Part shown: positions 16,957 to 25,177 of the stretch, in pieces
Numbering within the stretch: position 1 is the stretch's first letter
How the letters are laid out: each line of letters begins with the position of its first letter
Source of the DNA: JAENVT01 sp039931555
Lineage (GTDB): Bacteria; Actinomycetota; Acidimicrobiia; Acidimicrobiales; Ilumatobacteraceae
Assembly: GCA_039931555.1 (NCBI GenBank)
Contig: JBDTRP010000042.1
Span: 6,334 to 70,333, forward strand
Direction of reading: 5' to 3'
Length of the DNA: 64,000 bases
Program-made: the position numbers and the translations under genes
The notes under the pieces: generated by a model
Seen by the model: only the letters and a program-made list of their open reading frames with translations
What the model was told of the DNA's origin: nothing
The model's database searches: none

Positions 16957-17367
16957 TCAGTCGGCGATGCGACTCGAGGGGACCAGTACAGCGACGTCGG
17001 GATGAACTGCCGCAAGACCGCGATCGAACGTGGCGACGCCGGCGGCGCGACTGCGGGCGAGATCGCAGAGGTACGCGTCGGTCACCTGCCGATGACCGAT
17101 CACGGTGGTGATGACGTCGTTCGTGAACGGACGGTCGTCGTGCCAGAACTCGTGTCGCGGTAGTGCCTGGATGCGAGCAAGGGCGACTCCGATGTCACCG
17201 CTGGTGTGGCCGGCGCGTAGCAGGTGTCGGATCAGGGATCCTTGCGTCATCGGACAGGTCGCGAACGAGTCGTCGTGCTGACTGAACCAATCTGCAGCCC
17301 ACTCGTGATGCACGTGGTCGGGGTCGACCAGAGCGATGAGGACATTCGCATCGAGCAGGAAGCTCAC
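16957..17367 (-). CDS. vapC: PIN-domain toxin VapC
   Basis: A 136-residue PIN ribonuclease. The acidic site is intact: Asp in LLDANVLIALVDPDH near the N-terminus, Asp in VTDAYLCDLAR and Asp in ATFDRGLAAV. The ATG overlaps the vapB stop by four bases, the standard antitoxin-toxin coupling. Targets of PIN toxins are structured RNAs; this one's is unknown. Confidence 0.88.
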   Translation of the reverse strand: MSFLLDANVLIALVDPDHVHHEWAADWFSQHDDSFATCPMTQGSLIRHLLRAGHTSGDIGVALARIQALPRHEFWHDDRPFTNDVITTVIGHRQVTDAYLCDLARSRAAGVATFDRGLAAVHPDVAVLVPSSRIAD

Positions 17368-17588
17368 TCCTCGTCATCCAAACGGCGAACATCGTCGGTC
17401 GTGACGGGTCGCCCAGATGCGAGCAAAGGGAAGCCGGTCTGTCGGTCGATGACCTCGACCTGGGTGTTCGAGCCCAACGCGCGTCGCAGCAGGTCGACCA
17501 CCGCTGTGCTGAGCGTGCAGCCGCGGTCATGAGCCAATGAGGTGGCGATCGCGTGGAGATCGTCGGGCAAGTCGATCGTCGTTCGCAT
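17364..17588 (-). CDS. vapB: Ribbon-helix-helix antitoxin VapB
   Basis: A 74-residue antitoxin. The N-terminal MRTTIDLPDDLHAIATSLA is the RHH DNA-binding strand and helix. The acidic C-terminal tail (VTTDDVRRLDDEE) would wrap the toxin. It overlaps vapC by four bases. Upstream three TGATGC direct repeats probably form its autoregulatory operator. Confidence 0.85.
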   Translation of the reverse strand: MRTTIDLPDDLHAIATSLAHDRGCTLSTAVVDLLRRALGSNTQVEVIDRQTGFPLLASGRPVTTDDVRRLDDEE

Positions 17589-17600
17589 CGACTCACCGTA

Positions 17601-17624
17601 GCATCACTGCATCATTGCATCAAG
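17601..17624 (-). promoter_or_regulatory. Triple 8-bp direct repeat upstream of vapB (candidate operator)
   Basis: On the plus strand GCATCACT, GCATCATT and GCATCAAG follow in register; on the gene strand this is three TGATGC boxes at 8-base spacing, 13-36 bases before the vapB ATG. RHH antitoxins bind such short direct repeats cooperatively. A TAnnnT-type -10 would fall next to the last box. Confidence 0.5.
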
Positions 17625-17628
17625 ATGT

Positions 17629-20085
17629 TCACGCACGCATTCGGCTGCCCGCGGGGTCGAGGACCGGTTCGAGTTGCAGACGGGCCGGCCGGCGCTTGCC
17701 GATGATCTCGATGTCGAAGCCGGTCGTGCCGGGCTCGGCAAGCTCTGCGGGGATGTACCCCCAGGCCAAGGAGACACCGGAGTAGTGGGCGTAGCCCCCG
17801 CTGGTGATCCAGCCGACCACCCGCTCGCCCTCGGCTCCGGAGTGCCACACCGGCTCGTCGCCGATCACATCGGCCGGCTCATCGGGATCGGGATCGACGA
17901 CGAACATCGTCAGCTTGCGCTTCGGGCCACCCATGGCGCGTTCGGCCTCGACCGCGGCTCGGCCGATGAACTCGTGGTCGAACTTCAGCACGCGGTCCAT
18001 CCCCGCCTCGAGTGGGGTGTAGATCGGCCGGTACTCGCGGAACCAGGTGCCGAAGTTCTTCTCCAGACGCATCGTGATCAAGGCACGGAACCCGAACAGG
18101 CGCATGTCGAACTCGCGGCCCGCCTCCCACAGGAGGTCGAAGAGGTACCGCTGGTACTCGGGTTGCACCCAGATCTCGTATCCGAGATCGCCGGTGTAGG
18201 TCATGCGTGACAGCCAAACCGGGGCCATGCCGAGGTCGACCTTGCGGAACGCCATGAACGAGAAGTCGGCGGTCGCCAGCGATGTCTTGGTGAGTTTCTG
18301 CACCACGTCGCGCGATCGTGGGCCGGCAACCGTCAGGCCGACCATCGACAGGGCCAACACCTCGAACCGGATGGTGCTCGGCTGCGGGAGATGGTCGACG
18401 AACCAGCGCGGGTGGTGCACCTCTGCTGCTTGCGAGCCGAACACGAAGAACTCGTCGGGCCCGATTCGCGACACCGAGAACTCGCCGACGATCCGGCCCT
18501 GCGGGTTCAGCATCGCCGTCAGGGTGGTGCGGCCGATCTTCGGCAGCGCGTTGGTGAACAGGCCCTGCAGCCACGTCGCTGCGCCGTCGCCGCTGACCTT
18601 GTACTTGGCGAAGTTGGATGCCTCGGAGAGGCCGACCCGCTCGCGGACGGCCCTCGATTCCTCGGCGACGAGGGGGAACGCATTGGAACGGTGGAACGTG
18701 ACGTTCTCGATCGGCTCGGCGCCGGGCTCCTGGAACCACAACGGGTGTTCGAGGCCGAAGCCGGCGCCCCACACGGCGTTGTGGGCCGTCAGCCGGTCGT
18801 AGATGGGAGTCGTGTGCAGCGGTCGTCCGGCCGGCAGTTCCTCGTTGGGGAACGTGATGCGGAATCGGCGTGAGTAGTTCTCACGAACCTTTGCATTGGT
18901 GTAGGCCAATGACGCCCAGTCGCCGTAGCGGGCCACGTCCATTCCCCAGATGTCGTCGTGCGGGTCGCCATCGATCATCCAGTTGGCCAGCGACAGGCCG
19001 ACGCCACCGCCTTGCGACAACCCGGCCATCACTGCGCATGCCACCCACATCCCGCGCATCCCCTTGATCGGGCCGACGAGTGGGTTGCCGTCGGGGCTGA
19101 ACGTGAACGGTCCGTTGACGAACTTCTTGATGCCGGCGCGACCGACGGCGGGGAAGTGGGCGAACCCGCGCTCCAGCTCCGGCGCGATGCGGTCGAGGTC
19201 GTGGGGCAACAGTTGGAACACGAAGTCCCACGGCGTCTCGTTGGGCGACCACGGCCGGTTGTCCTGTTCGTACGTGCCCAAGAGGATGCTCTGGCCCTCC
19301 TGACGGGCGTAGATCTCGCCGGCGAAGTCGATCATGTGCGGCAACTCGCGGCCGTGCTCCTCGTTGTAGGCGATCACCTCCGGCATCGGCTCGGTCATCA
19401 GGTAGTGGTGCTCCATCGCCAGGACCGGCAGTTCCAGCCCGACCATGCGTCCGACCTCGCGCGCCCACAGACCGCCGGCGTTCACGACGTGCTCGGCGTG
19501 GATGGTGTGGCCACGATCGGTGATCACGTCCCACGTGCCGTCGGGCCGTTGCTGCAAGCCGGTCACCCACGTGTCGGTGTACACCTCGGCGCCACGGTTG
19601 CGGGCGCAGATCGCGTAGGCATGCGTCACGCCATAGGGGTCGACGCTGCCTTCGTCGGGGTCGAACAACGCCCCGACGAAGTACTTCTCCTCGAGCAACG
19701 GGTTCAGCTGTTTGGCCTCGGCGATGGAGATGATGTCCATGTGCATGCCGAGGTACCGACCGCGGGCCTGCGCCATGCGCAGCCAGTCGAGGCGTTCGGG
19801 CGTGTCGGCCAACATCAGACCGCCGGGCAGGTGGATGCTGCACTGCTGGCCGGACTCGGCCTCGATCTCGCGGTAGAGGTTGACCGTGTACTGCTGCAGG
19901 CGGGCGACGTTGGGATCGCCGTTCAGCGTGTGCATGCCGCCCGCTGCGTGCCACGTCGAGCCGGCCGTCAGCTGCTTGCGTTCGAGCAGCACGACGTCGG
20001 TCCACCCCGCCTTGGTGAGGTGGTACAGCACGCTGGCACCGACCACCCCGCCTCCCACCACCACGACTTGCGCTGACGCTTTCAT
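17629..20085 (-). CDS. Dimethylglycine dehydrogenase-like FAD/GcvT flavoprotein
   Basis: An 818-residue two-domain enzyme of the DMGDH/sarcosine dehydrogenase family. The FAD loop VVVVGGGVVGASVLYHL is at residues 7-23. The STWHAAGG motif puts His46 at the site of covalent FAD attachment in the family. The second half is a GcvT/aminomethyltransferase domain (LNPQGRIVGEFSVSRI, MTYTGDLGYEIWV) that captures the methyl group as methylene-THF. AGGAG lies six bases before the ATG, and the gap to the upstream mttB-type gene is 24 bases. It likely removes the second methyl of a betaine-type substrate; dimethylglycine versus sarcosine cannot be decided. Confidence 0.88.
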   Translation of the reverse strand: MKASAQVVVVGGGVVGASVLYHLTKAGWTDVVLLERKQLTAGSTWHAAGGMHTLNGDPNVARLQQYTVNLYREIEAESGQQCSIHLPGGLMLADTPERLDWLRMAQARGRYLGMHMDIISIAEAKQLNPLLEEKYFVGALFDPDEGSVDPYGVTHAYAICARNRGAEVYTDTWVTGLQQRPDGTWDVITDRGHTIHAEHVVNAGGLWAREVGRMVGLELPVLAMEHHYLMTEPMPEVIAYNEEHGRELPHMIDFAGEIYARQEGQSILLGTYEQDNRPWSPNETPWDFVFQLLPHDLDRIAPELERGFAHFPAVGRAGIKKFVNGPFTFSPDGNPLVGPIKGMRGMWVACAVMAGLSQGGGVGLSLANWMIDGDPHDDIWGMDVARYGDWASLAYTNAKVRENYSRRFRITFPNEELPAGRPLHTTPIYDRLTAHNAVWGAGFGLEHPLWFQEPGAEPIENVTFHRSNAFPLVAEESRAVRERVGLSEASNFAKYKVSGDGAATWLQGLFTNALPKIGRTTLTAMLNPQGRIVGEFSVSRIGPDEFFVFGSQAAEVHHPRWFVDHLPQPSTIRFEVLALSMVGLTVAGPRSRDVVQKLTKTSLATADFSFMAFRKVDLGMAPVWLSRMTYTGDLGYEIWVQPEYQRYLFDLLWEAGREFDMRLFGFRALITMRLEKNFGTWFREYRPIYTPLEAGMDRVLKFDHEFIGRAAVEAERAMGGPKRKLTMFVVDPDPDEPADVIGDEPVWHSGAEGERVVGWITSGGYAHYSGVSLAWGYIPAELAEPGTTGFDIEIIGKRRPARLQLEPVLDPAGSRMRA

Positions 20086-20109
20086 CTCGTGCTCCTGAGC
20101 TCGGTGCGT

Positions 20110-21651
20110 TTAGAAATCGGTGGCGACGCCGCCCTCGGCGACGCGGCGGGCGACGAACGATTTCAGCTCCTCGAGCCGCGCCGGATCCATCGCCGGTTGC
20201 TCGTACGCAGCAAGGAACGCGGCTGCCAGATCGTGGGCCTTTCCAGCGGCCTCGGGCCTGCCGGCCTCGTCCCAGCTCTCGTAGTTCCGCCAGTCGCTGA
20301 CCATCGGCTTGTAGAACGCGGTGCGGTACCGGTCCTGCGTGTGCTGGACGCCGAAGAAGTGGCCGCCAGGCCCGACCTCTTCGATGGCATCGATGGCCAG
20401 CGTGTCGTCGTCGACCACGACCGGGTCCATCATCGACGAGACCATGTGCAACAGGTCGGCGTCGAGCACCATCTTGGCCATGCTGGCGTGCAATCCGCCC
20501 TCCATCCAACCGGCGCCGTGCATCATCATGTTGACCCCACCCATCACACAGCCCCACAGAGCGAACACGCTCTCGTAGGCAGCCTGCGCATCGACGGCGT
20601 TGGCGGCGCACACGTTGCTGCTTCGGTACGGCAAGTGATAGCGGCGGGCCAACTGACCGCCGATCATCGCGGTGCGCACGTACTCTGGCGTGCCGAACGC
20701 CGGCGCACCGGATTGCATGTCGACGTTGGATGTGAACCCGCCGTACACCACGGGCGCGCCTGGTCGAACGATCTGGCAGAAGGCAATTCCCGCCAACGCT
20801 TCGGCGTTCTGCTGGGCGAGCGCACCAGCCAAGGTCACCGGCGCCATCGCCCCCGCGAGCGTGAACGGTGTCATCACGACGGGTTGGTTGCGGGAGCACA
20901 TCTCGATGATGCCGTGCAACATCGGCGTGTCGAGGCGCAACGGTGAGTTGGAGTTGATCACCGTGAAGATCGAGGGCTCGCAGTCGAGTGTGGCGTCATC
21001 GACACCCCGGGCGATGCGCACCATCTCGATGCAGTCGCGATTCTTCTGGCGGCCGAGGCTGTAGCAGTGGATGTGCTTGTCGGTCAGCGTCAGCACGTCG
21101 AACGCAGCGTGGATGTGGCGCACGGAGGCGTGGATGTCGACCGGCTCGACGGGATAGCCGCCGACGAAGTGGATCGAGTTGAGCATGTGGGCCAGTTTGA
21201 GCAGGTTGTCGAAACCGACGTGGTCTCCGGTGCGGCGTACGCCGTCGAGCCCGACGATGTGCGGAGCGCTGCCCACCGTGCCGTTGGCCATCCAGTTGCC
21301 CCCGATGTGGAGGTTCTTCTCCGGGTTCCAGCTGTGCAGCGTGAACTCCGCGGGAGCGGTTGCGATGCGCTCGACGATCATCTCCTTGGGGAATCGAACG
21401 TGCTGCGCTGCCTCGTCGACGTCGGCGCCGGCGTCGCCGAGCATGCTGCGCGACTGGCCATCCCAGATATCCATGCCGATCCGTTCGAGGATCGTCAACG
21501 ATGCCTCGTGGATCGATTCGAGCTCATCGGCCGACACCACCTCGGTGTGGTTCAACCGCATGCGCGGCTGCTGCCAAGGACGCTGCAGCGGCAGCGTGCT
21601 GCGCGGGCTCGTGTCGCGACCTCGTCGTCGACGGCCCTGGTCGTTGGTCAC
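20110..21651 (-). CDS. mttB: MttB-family (non-pyrrolysine) methyltransferase, paralogue 2
   Basis: A 513-residue trimethylamine-methyltransferase-superfamily protein. The frame is uninterrupted, so it belongs to the non-pyrrolysine branch whose characterised members demethylate glycine betaine and other quaternary amines onto a corrinoid protein. Family blocks include VMTPFTLAGAMAPVTLAGAL, RPGAPVVYGGFTSNVDMQSG and MMMHGAGWMEGGLHAS. It starts at a GTG and is followed by the DMGDH-like gene. It is separated from paralogue 1 by the decayed vapBC/SRPBCC patch. Substrate is inferred from the neighbourhood only. Confidence 0.87.
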   Translation of the reverse strand: MTNDQGRRRRGRDTSPRSTLPLQRPWQQPRMRLNHTEVVSADELESIHEASLTILERIGMDIWDGQSRSMLGDAGADVDEAAQHVRFPKEMIVERIATAPAEFTLHSWNPEKNLHIGGNWMANGTVGSAPHIVGLDGVRRTGDHVGFDNLLKLAHMLNSIHFVGGYPVEPVDIHASVRHIHAAFDVLTLTDKHIHCYSLGRQKNRDCIEMVRIARGVDDATLDCEPSIFTVINSNSPLRLDTPMLHGIIEMCSRNQPVVMTPFTLAGAMAPVTLAGALAQQNAEALAGIAFCQIVRPGAPVVYGGFTSNVDMQSGAPAFGTPEYVRTAMIGGQLARRYHLPYRSSNVCAANAVDAQAAYESVFALWGCVMGGVNMMMHGAGWMEGGLHASMAKMVLDADLLHMVSSMMDPVVVDDDTLAIDAIEEVGPGGHFFGVQHTQDRYRTAFYKPMVSDWRNYESWDEAGRPEAAGKAHDLAAAFLAAYEQPAMDPARLEELKSFVARRVAEGGVATDF

Positions 21652-21824
21652 CGGCCGAGACTAGTCAGGCCTGGCATTCCTAGTACAGTTGTTCCGGTAA
21701 TTCCCGTCGCAGTGAATCTCTGGTGTGGCAAATCGGTCGGCGCCGGATCTGTTGGTCGGTGTGCCTCGATGCCTCTGTGTGCGCGCATAGACGCTCCGCG
21801 TTTCTGTTGGCTCACGCTCATCGA

Positions 21825-21855
21825 GTGATAACAGATTGACTGTTAGTGTTATCAC
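21825..21855 (+). promoter_or_regulatory. Inverted repeat before the second vapB (candidate operator)
   Basis: GTGATAACA (21825-21833) and TGTTATCAC (21847-21855) are perfect 9-bp arms 13 bases apart, ending seven bases before the ATG at 21863. Position and symmetry fit autoregulation by the RHH antitoxin. The other vapB uses direct repeats of a different sequence, so cross-talk is unlikely. Confidence 0.55.
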
Positions 21856-21862
21856 CTTCGGC

Positions 21863-22102
21863 ATGATCCGCACCCAGATCTCGATGACCGACGAGCAGGC
21901 CGAGGGTTTGCGACGCTTGGCGGAGCTTCGGTGCCGTTCGCAGGCCGCGCTCATGCGCGACGCGCTCGACGTGCTGATCGGCGACTCAGATCGCAGCCGA
22001 CGCATCGCTCGAGCTCGCCTCGCAGTCGGCGCCTTTCACTCCGGGTCGGCTGACACCAGCGTCGAACACGACGGCGCGTTGGCCGACGCGTTCTCCGCGT
22101 GA
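21863..22102 (+). CDS. vapB: Ribbon-helix-helix antitoxin VapB (second locus)
   Basis: A 79-residue RHH protein. MIRTQISMTDEQAEGLRRLAE gives the DNA-contact strand and first helix, and ALMRDALDVLIGDSD the second helix. I take the ATG at 21863; the longer frame opens with a TTG inside the inverted repeat. The stop overlaps the toxin GTG by four bases. The antitoxin frame is intact although its toxin is frameshifted. Confidence 0.8.
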   Translation: MIRTQISMTDEQAEGLRRLAELRCRSQAALMRDALDVLIGDSDRSRRIARARLAVGAFHSGSADTSVEHDGALADAFSA

Positions 22103-22579
22103 GCACATCCGTCTTTGTCGACACCTCTGCGATCTATGCAGTGCTCGACGCCGATGACGTCAACCACGAATCGGCGAGCAGGGCGTTTCAACAATTGTTG
22201 AACGGCGTCGAAACCGACGACATCGAAGCAGTCACGCACGGCTCGGTCATCGTCGAGACCGTCGCACTGGCGCAGCGCCGTCTCGGTATGGAAGCCGTGA
22301 AGGTCGTGGTCGACGATTTCATCCCGTTGTTCTCCACAGTGTGGGTCGACCAGGACCTCCATTGCGGTGCCACCGCGGCGATGCTGGCAGCGGGACTTCG
22401 TGGGTGTGAGCCTCGTCGATTGCACCTCGTTCGAGGTCATGCGAAGTCGTGCAATCGAACTGGCCTTTGCATTCGACGACGACTTCCAGAGTCGAGGATT
22501 CGCGTCGTACTCCGAACTGCACTGGCGCAACGATCGCCCGCGAGGCCCTGGGCCTCCTGGCCGAGGTATCGCTTCGTGA
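22099..22579 (+). pseudogene. vapC: VapC PIN toxin broken by a single-base frameshift
   Basis: The first ~102 codons encode a PIN domain (SVFVDTSAIYAVLDADD, HGSVIVETVALAQRRLG). After CGT GGG at 22399-22404 the expected continuation VSLVDCTSFEVMRSRAIELAF lies one base further on, so one extra T at 22405 explains the break. The second part keeps the other two catalytic aspartates (SLVDC, AFDDDF) and stops at 22579. Without correction the first frame runs on for ~500 meaningless codons. Decay or a sequencing error are both possible. The last ~25 codons overlap the SRPBCC remnant antisense. Confidence 0.8.
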
Positions 22580-22745
22580 GGCGCCGCATGAGCACCCCGA
22601 CCACCACGCCGACGTCGATGCCGGGGCCGTCGCGCGCCACGATCCGGGTCGCCGAGGCGGTCCACGAGGGCTACTGTTCAGGGTCGGCGAATACGTCCCA
22701 CACCACCGACGCTGGGGCGTCGATCTCCACACTGCCTTCGGTCAT
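22437..22745 (-). pseudogene. SRPBCC-family (START-like) gene remnant
   Basis: Read leftward from the ATG at 22745 the frame gives MTEGSVEIDAPASVVW then DVFADPEQ, a typical SRPBCC N-terminus, followed by TAG at 22671-22673 where a tryptophan (TGG) is normal, then PSWTASATRIVARDGPG in the same frame. It jumps directly to a SRPBCC-like C-terminus (VLMRRLTKRYLGQEAQGL), about 85-90 residues being absent. So one nonsense change and one in-frame internal deletion inactivated it. The part below ~22545 is no longer recognisable and overlaps the broken vapC. Confidence 0.7.
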
Positions 22746-22746
22746 C

Positions 22747-22764
22747 ATGTACCAAGTGGTACAT
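22747..22764. promoter_or_regulatory. 18-bp palindrome next to the SRPBCC remnant start
   Basis: ATGTACCA-AG-TGGTACAT is a perfect palindrome directly upstream of the remnant's start codon. It looks like an operator for a dimeric helix-turn-helix repressor. No regulator gene is adjacent, so it may be an orphaned operator left after gene decay. Confidence 0.5.
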
Positions 22765-22788
22765 GAACCTCACCTGCCTGACAAGACC

Positions 22789-23622
22789 TCAGGCGAGCGA
22801 CTTGCGTTGCCACGCGGCGGTCGACTCGATGGAGTTGAAGGTGAAGACGTGCAGCCCGGTGATGTTCAACTCGTCGGCGCATCTCGAGATCGGGGCGATC
22901 AGCTTGTTGGGGTCGTAGCTCGCCGGCGAGAACATGCGCAGGATCGCGCCGGAGTTCTTGCGCAGGTAGCGCAGCGACGAACCGATGCCCAGCCGAGTGC
23001 CGAGGCTCAGCAGCCGCGTCCGTTCGACGGCGCCGGGCACGCCGAGGTGGATCGGCAACGTCATGCCGCCGGCCCGTTGCCGCGTGAGCCACTGCTCGAT
23101 CGTCTTGGCGTTGAAGCACATCTGTGTGCTGGCGAATCCTTGCAGGCCGAGCTCGGCGATCAGCGCCTGCTTGGCGAGCAACGCCTCGTCGAGTGCGGCG
23201 TCGGGGATGACGGCGTGGTGGTCCGGGTAGGCGGGCACCCCGACCGTGCGGACGGTGTGGCACAGCGGCAGGAGATCGCTGATCAGCGAGAGACCGTCGG
23301 TGTACGGGCCGACCGGGTCCGGATCGCCGCCGACGACGAAGATCTCGGTGATGTCGTGTTCGTTGAGCCGGGCTGCGATCTTCTCGACGTGTTCGCGGCC
23401 CTCGACCAGCCGGGCTGCGATGTGCGGCACAGCGTGATGGCCGGCGCCGTTGAGCTCAGCGCTGAGCTCGAGGGTCGGCTCGATGCCTTTTGTCGGCGAG
23501 CACGTGACCGAGACCGAGCACCCCGACGGGAGGTGCGGGATCTGGCTGTGCATCGACTTCAGTGGGATCAACTCGTACCGCGCATTCTCGATCAAGCGGC
23601 GGCGGGCGTCATGCGAACTCAT
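22789..23622 (-). CDS. metF: Methylenetetrahydrofolate reductase-family protein
   Basis: A 277-residue (beta/alpha)8 flavoprotein of the MetF type. Typical elements are SVTCSPTKGIEPTLELSAEL, PHIAARLVEG, FVVGGDPDPVGPYTDGLSLI and TQMCFNAKTIEQWL. Near an N-methyl-demethylating operon it likely runs in the oxidative direction, turning the methyl-THF made by the pterin methyltransferase into methylene-THF. Its ATG lies inside the 3' end of the mttB-type gene (14-base overlap), so it is translationally coupled. It is the last gene of the upstream operon. Confidence 0.87.
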   Translation of the reverse strand: MSSHDARRRLIENARYELIPLKSMHSQIPHLPSGCSVSVTCSPTKGIEPTLELSAELNGAGHHAVPHIAARLVEGREHVEKIAARLNEHDITEIFVVGGDPDPVGPYTDGLSLISDLLPLCHTVRTVGVPAYPDHHAVIPDAALDEALLAKQALIAELGLQGFASTQMCFNAKTIEQWLTRQRAGGMTLPIHLGVPGAVERTRLLSLGTRLGIGSSLRYLRKNSGAILRMFSPASYDPNKLIAPISRCADELNITGLHVFTFNSIESTAAWQRKSLA

Positions 23623-25177
23623 CGGGCAACTCCTGTTTGCGGCGATCTACGAACTCGGTCAACTCCTCGGCGATGGCATCGTCCATCGGTGGCATCTCGT
23701 ACTCGTCGAGACGCTTCTTCCAGATGGCGTTGGCGCGGGTGGGTGCATCGGTCGCGCCGTCTTCGGTCCACTGCTCGAAGCTGCTGTTGTCGGCGACGTT
23801 GCTGCGGTAGAACGCCGTCTCGAAGTTGGCGAACGTGTGCGCGGTGCCGAGGAAGTGCTGGCCGGGCTCGTGGTCACGGATGGCGTCGATCGCCTGGCCG
23901 TTCTCCGACAGGTCGAGGCCCTTGACGAACGTGGCCATCATCCCGCATTGGTCCTCGTCCATGATGAACTTCTCGTAGCCGATCGCCAGGCCGCCCTCGA
24001 GCCAGCCCGCGGCATGCAGCACGAAGTTGGTGCCGGCGAGGACCGTCGGCAGCAGGGTGGCCGCGCTTTCGTACGCGGCTTGCGCGTCGGGGATCTTCGA
24101 TGCTGACAACGACCCGCCGCTGCGGAAGGGAACGCCAAGGCGACGAGCCAACGCAGCGATCGTGTACAGCACGATGGCCGGCTCCGGGGTCCCGAACGTC
24201 GGTGCCCCGGTTTGCATCGACATCGACGAAGCGAACGAACCGAAGATCACCGGTGCACCGGGGCGGATCATCTGGGTGAACGCCATGCCGGCGAGCGCCT
24301 CCGCCAACGTCTGTGCAGCGACCCCCGCAGACGTGGTTGGCGCCATTGCCCCGGCGAGGATGAACGGGGTGATGATGCAGGCTTGGTTGTCGCGGGCGTA
24401 GGTCTCGGCTGCGCCGAGCATCGTGCCGTCCCACACCAATGGCGACGATGCGTTGATCAGGCTGGTGATCACCGTGCGATCGGCCAGGTCGCCACCGAAG
24501 GCGATCCGCGCCAAGTCGACCGAATCCTGGGCACGGCTTGCCGCAGTGACAGAACCCATGAACGGTTTGTCGCTGTAGCGGAGGTGGGTGAACACCATGT
24601 CGAGGTGACGCTTGCTGACGGGGACGTCGACCGGCTCGCACACGGTTCCGCCGCTGTGGTGGAGGAACTGCGACTGATACGTGAGCTTGACGAAGTTGCG
24701 GAAGTCTTCGATGGTCGCGTACCGGCGTCCGTTCTCGACGTCGTGGACGAACGGGGAGCCGTAGTTCGGCGCGAACACCGTGGCGTTGCCGCCGATCTGC
24801 ACGTTGCGGGCTGGGTTGCGGGCGTGCTGGATGTATTGGCTCGGCGCCGTTGCCTGCACGATCTGACGGCACATCCCACGGGGGAATCGAACCCTGGTTC
24901 CATCGACCGTGGCGCCAGCCGCGGCGAAGATGGGCAGCGCAGATGGGTAGTCGCGGATCTCGATACCGACCTCTTGCAGGATGGTCTCGGCGTTGCGCTC
25001 GATGATCTCCAGTCCTTCGTCGCTGACGATCTCGAACGGCTTCATCGTTCGCGTGAGGTACGTCTCTGCTTCGACGACGTGCGAGGCGCGCAGCGCCTGA
25101 CGTCCGGCCCGTCCGCCGCTGCGTCTGCCGGTGCCGGCCTCGGCGCCGTGATCGATACCTGCTTCAGTCGGACTCAT
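23609..25177 (-). CDS. mttB: MttB-family (non-pyrrolysine) methyltransferase, paralogue 1
   Basis: A 522-residue relative of the gene at 20110. The frame contains no UAG, so pyrrolysine is not used. Shared blocks are ITPFILAGAMAPTTSAGVAA, RPGAPVIFGSFASSMSMQTG and VLHAAGWLEGGLAIG. A basic Gly/Arg-rich N-terminal tail (RRSGGRAGRQALRAS) precedes the barrel, as in paralogue 2. ATGA overlap with the RACo gene and 14-base overlap with metF place it inside the corrinoid operon, so it is the more likely partner of the corrinoid protein. Substrate: probably a quaternary amine such as glycine betaine, by context. Confidence 0.88.
   Translation of the reverse strand: MSPTEAGIDHGAEAGTGRRSGGRAGRQALRASHVVEAETYLTRTMKPFEIVSDEGLEIIERNAETILQEVGIEIRDYPSALPIFAAAGATVDGTRVRFPRGMCRQIVQATAPSQYIQHARNPARNVQIGGNATVFAPNYGSPFVHDVENGRRYATIEDFRNFVKLTYQSQFLHHSGGTVCEPVDVPVSKRHLDMVFTHLRYSDKPFMGSVTAASRAQDSVDLARIAFGGDLADRTVITSLINASSPLVWDGTMLGAAETYARDNQACIITPFILAGAMAPTTSAGVAAQTLAEALAGMAFTQMIRPGAPVIFGSFASSMSMQTGAPTFGTPEPAIVLYTIAALARRLGVPFRSGGSLSASKIPDAQAAYESAATLLPTVLAGTNFVLHAAGWLEGGLAIGYEKFIMDEDQCGMMATFVKGLDLSENGQAIDAIRDHEPGQHFLGTAHTFANFETAFYRSNVADNSSFEQWTEDGATDAPTRANAIWKKRLDEYEMPPMDDAIAEELTEFVDRRKQELPDEFA

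Noticed and set aside
22580..23925. Continuation of the broken vapC frame for about 450 further codons
   Set aside because: It runs antisense through metF and mttB and loses any PIN or other domain pattern after codon ~102.
20110..25177. Pyrrolysine-containing trimethylamine methyltransferases
   Set aside because: Both mttB-type frames are complete without an internal TAG, and no pyl genes are in the window; they belong to the non-pyrrolysine branch.
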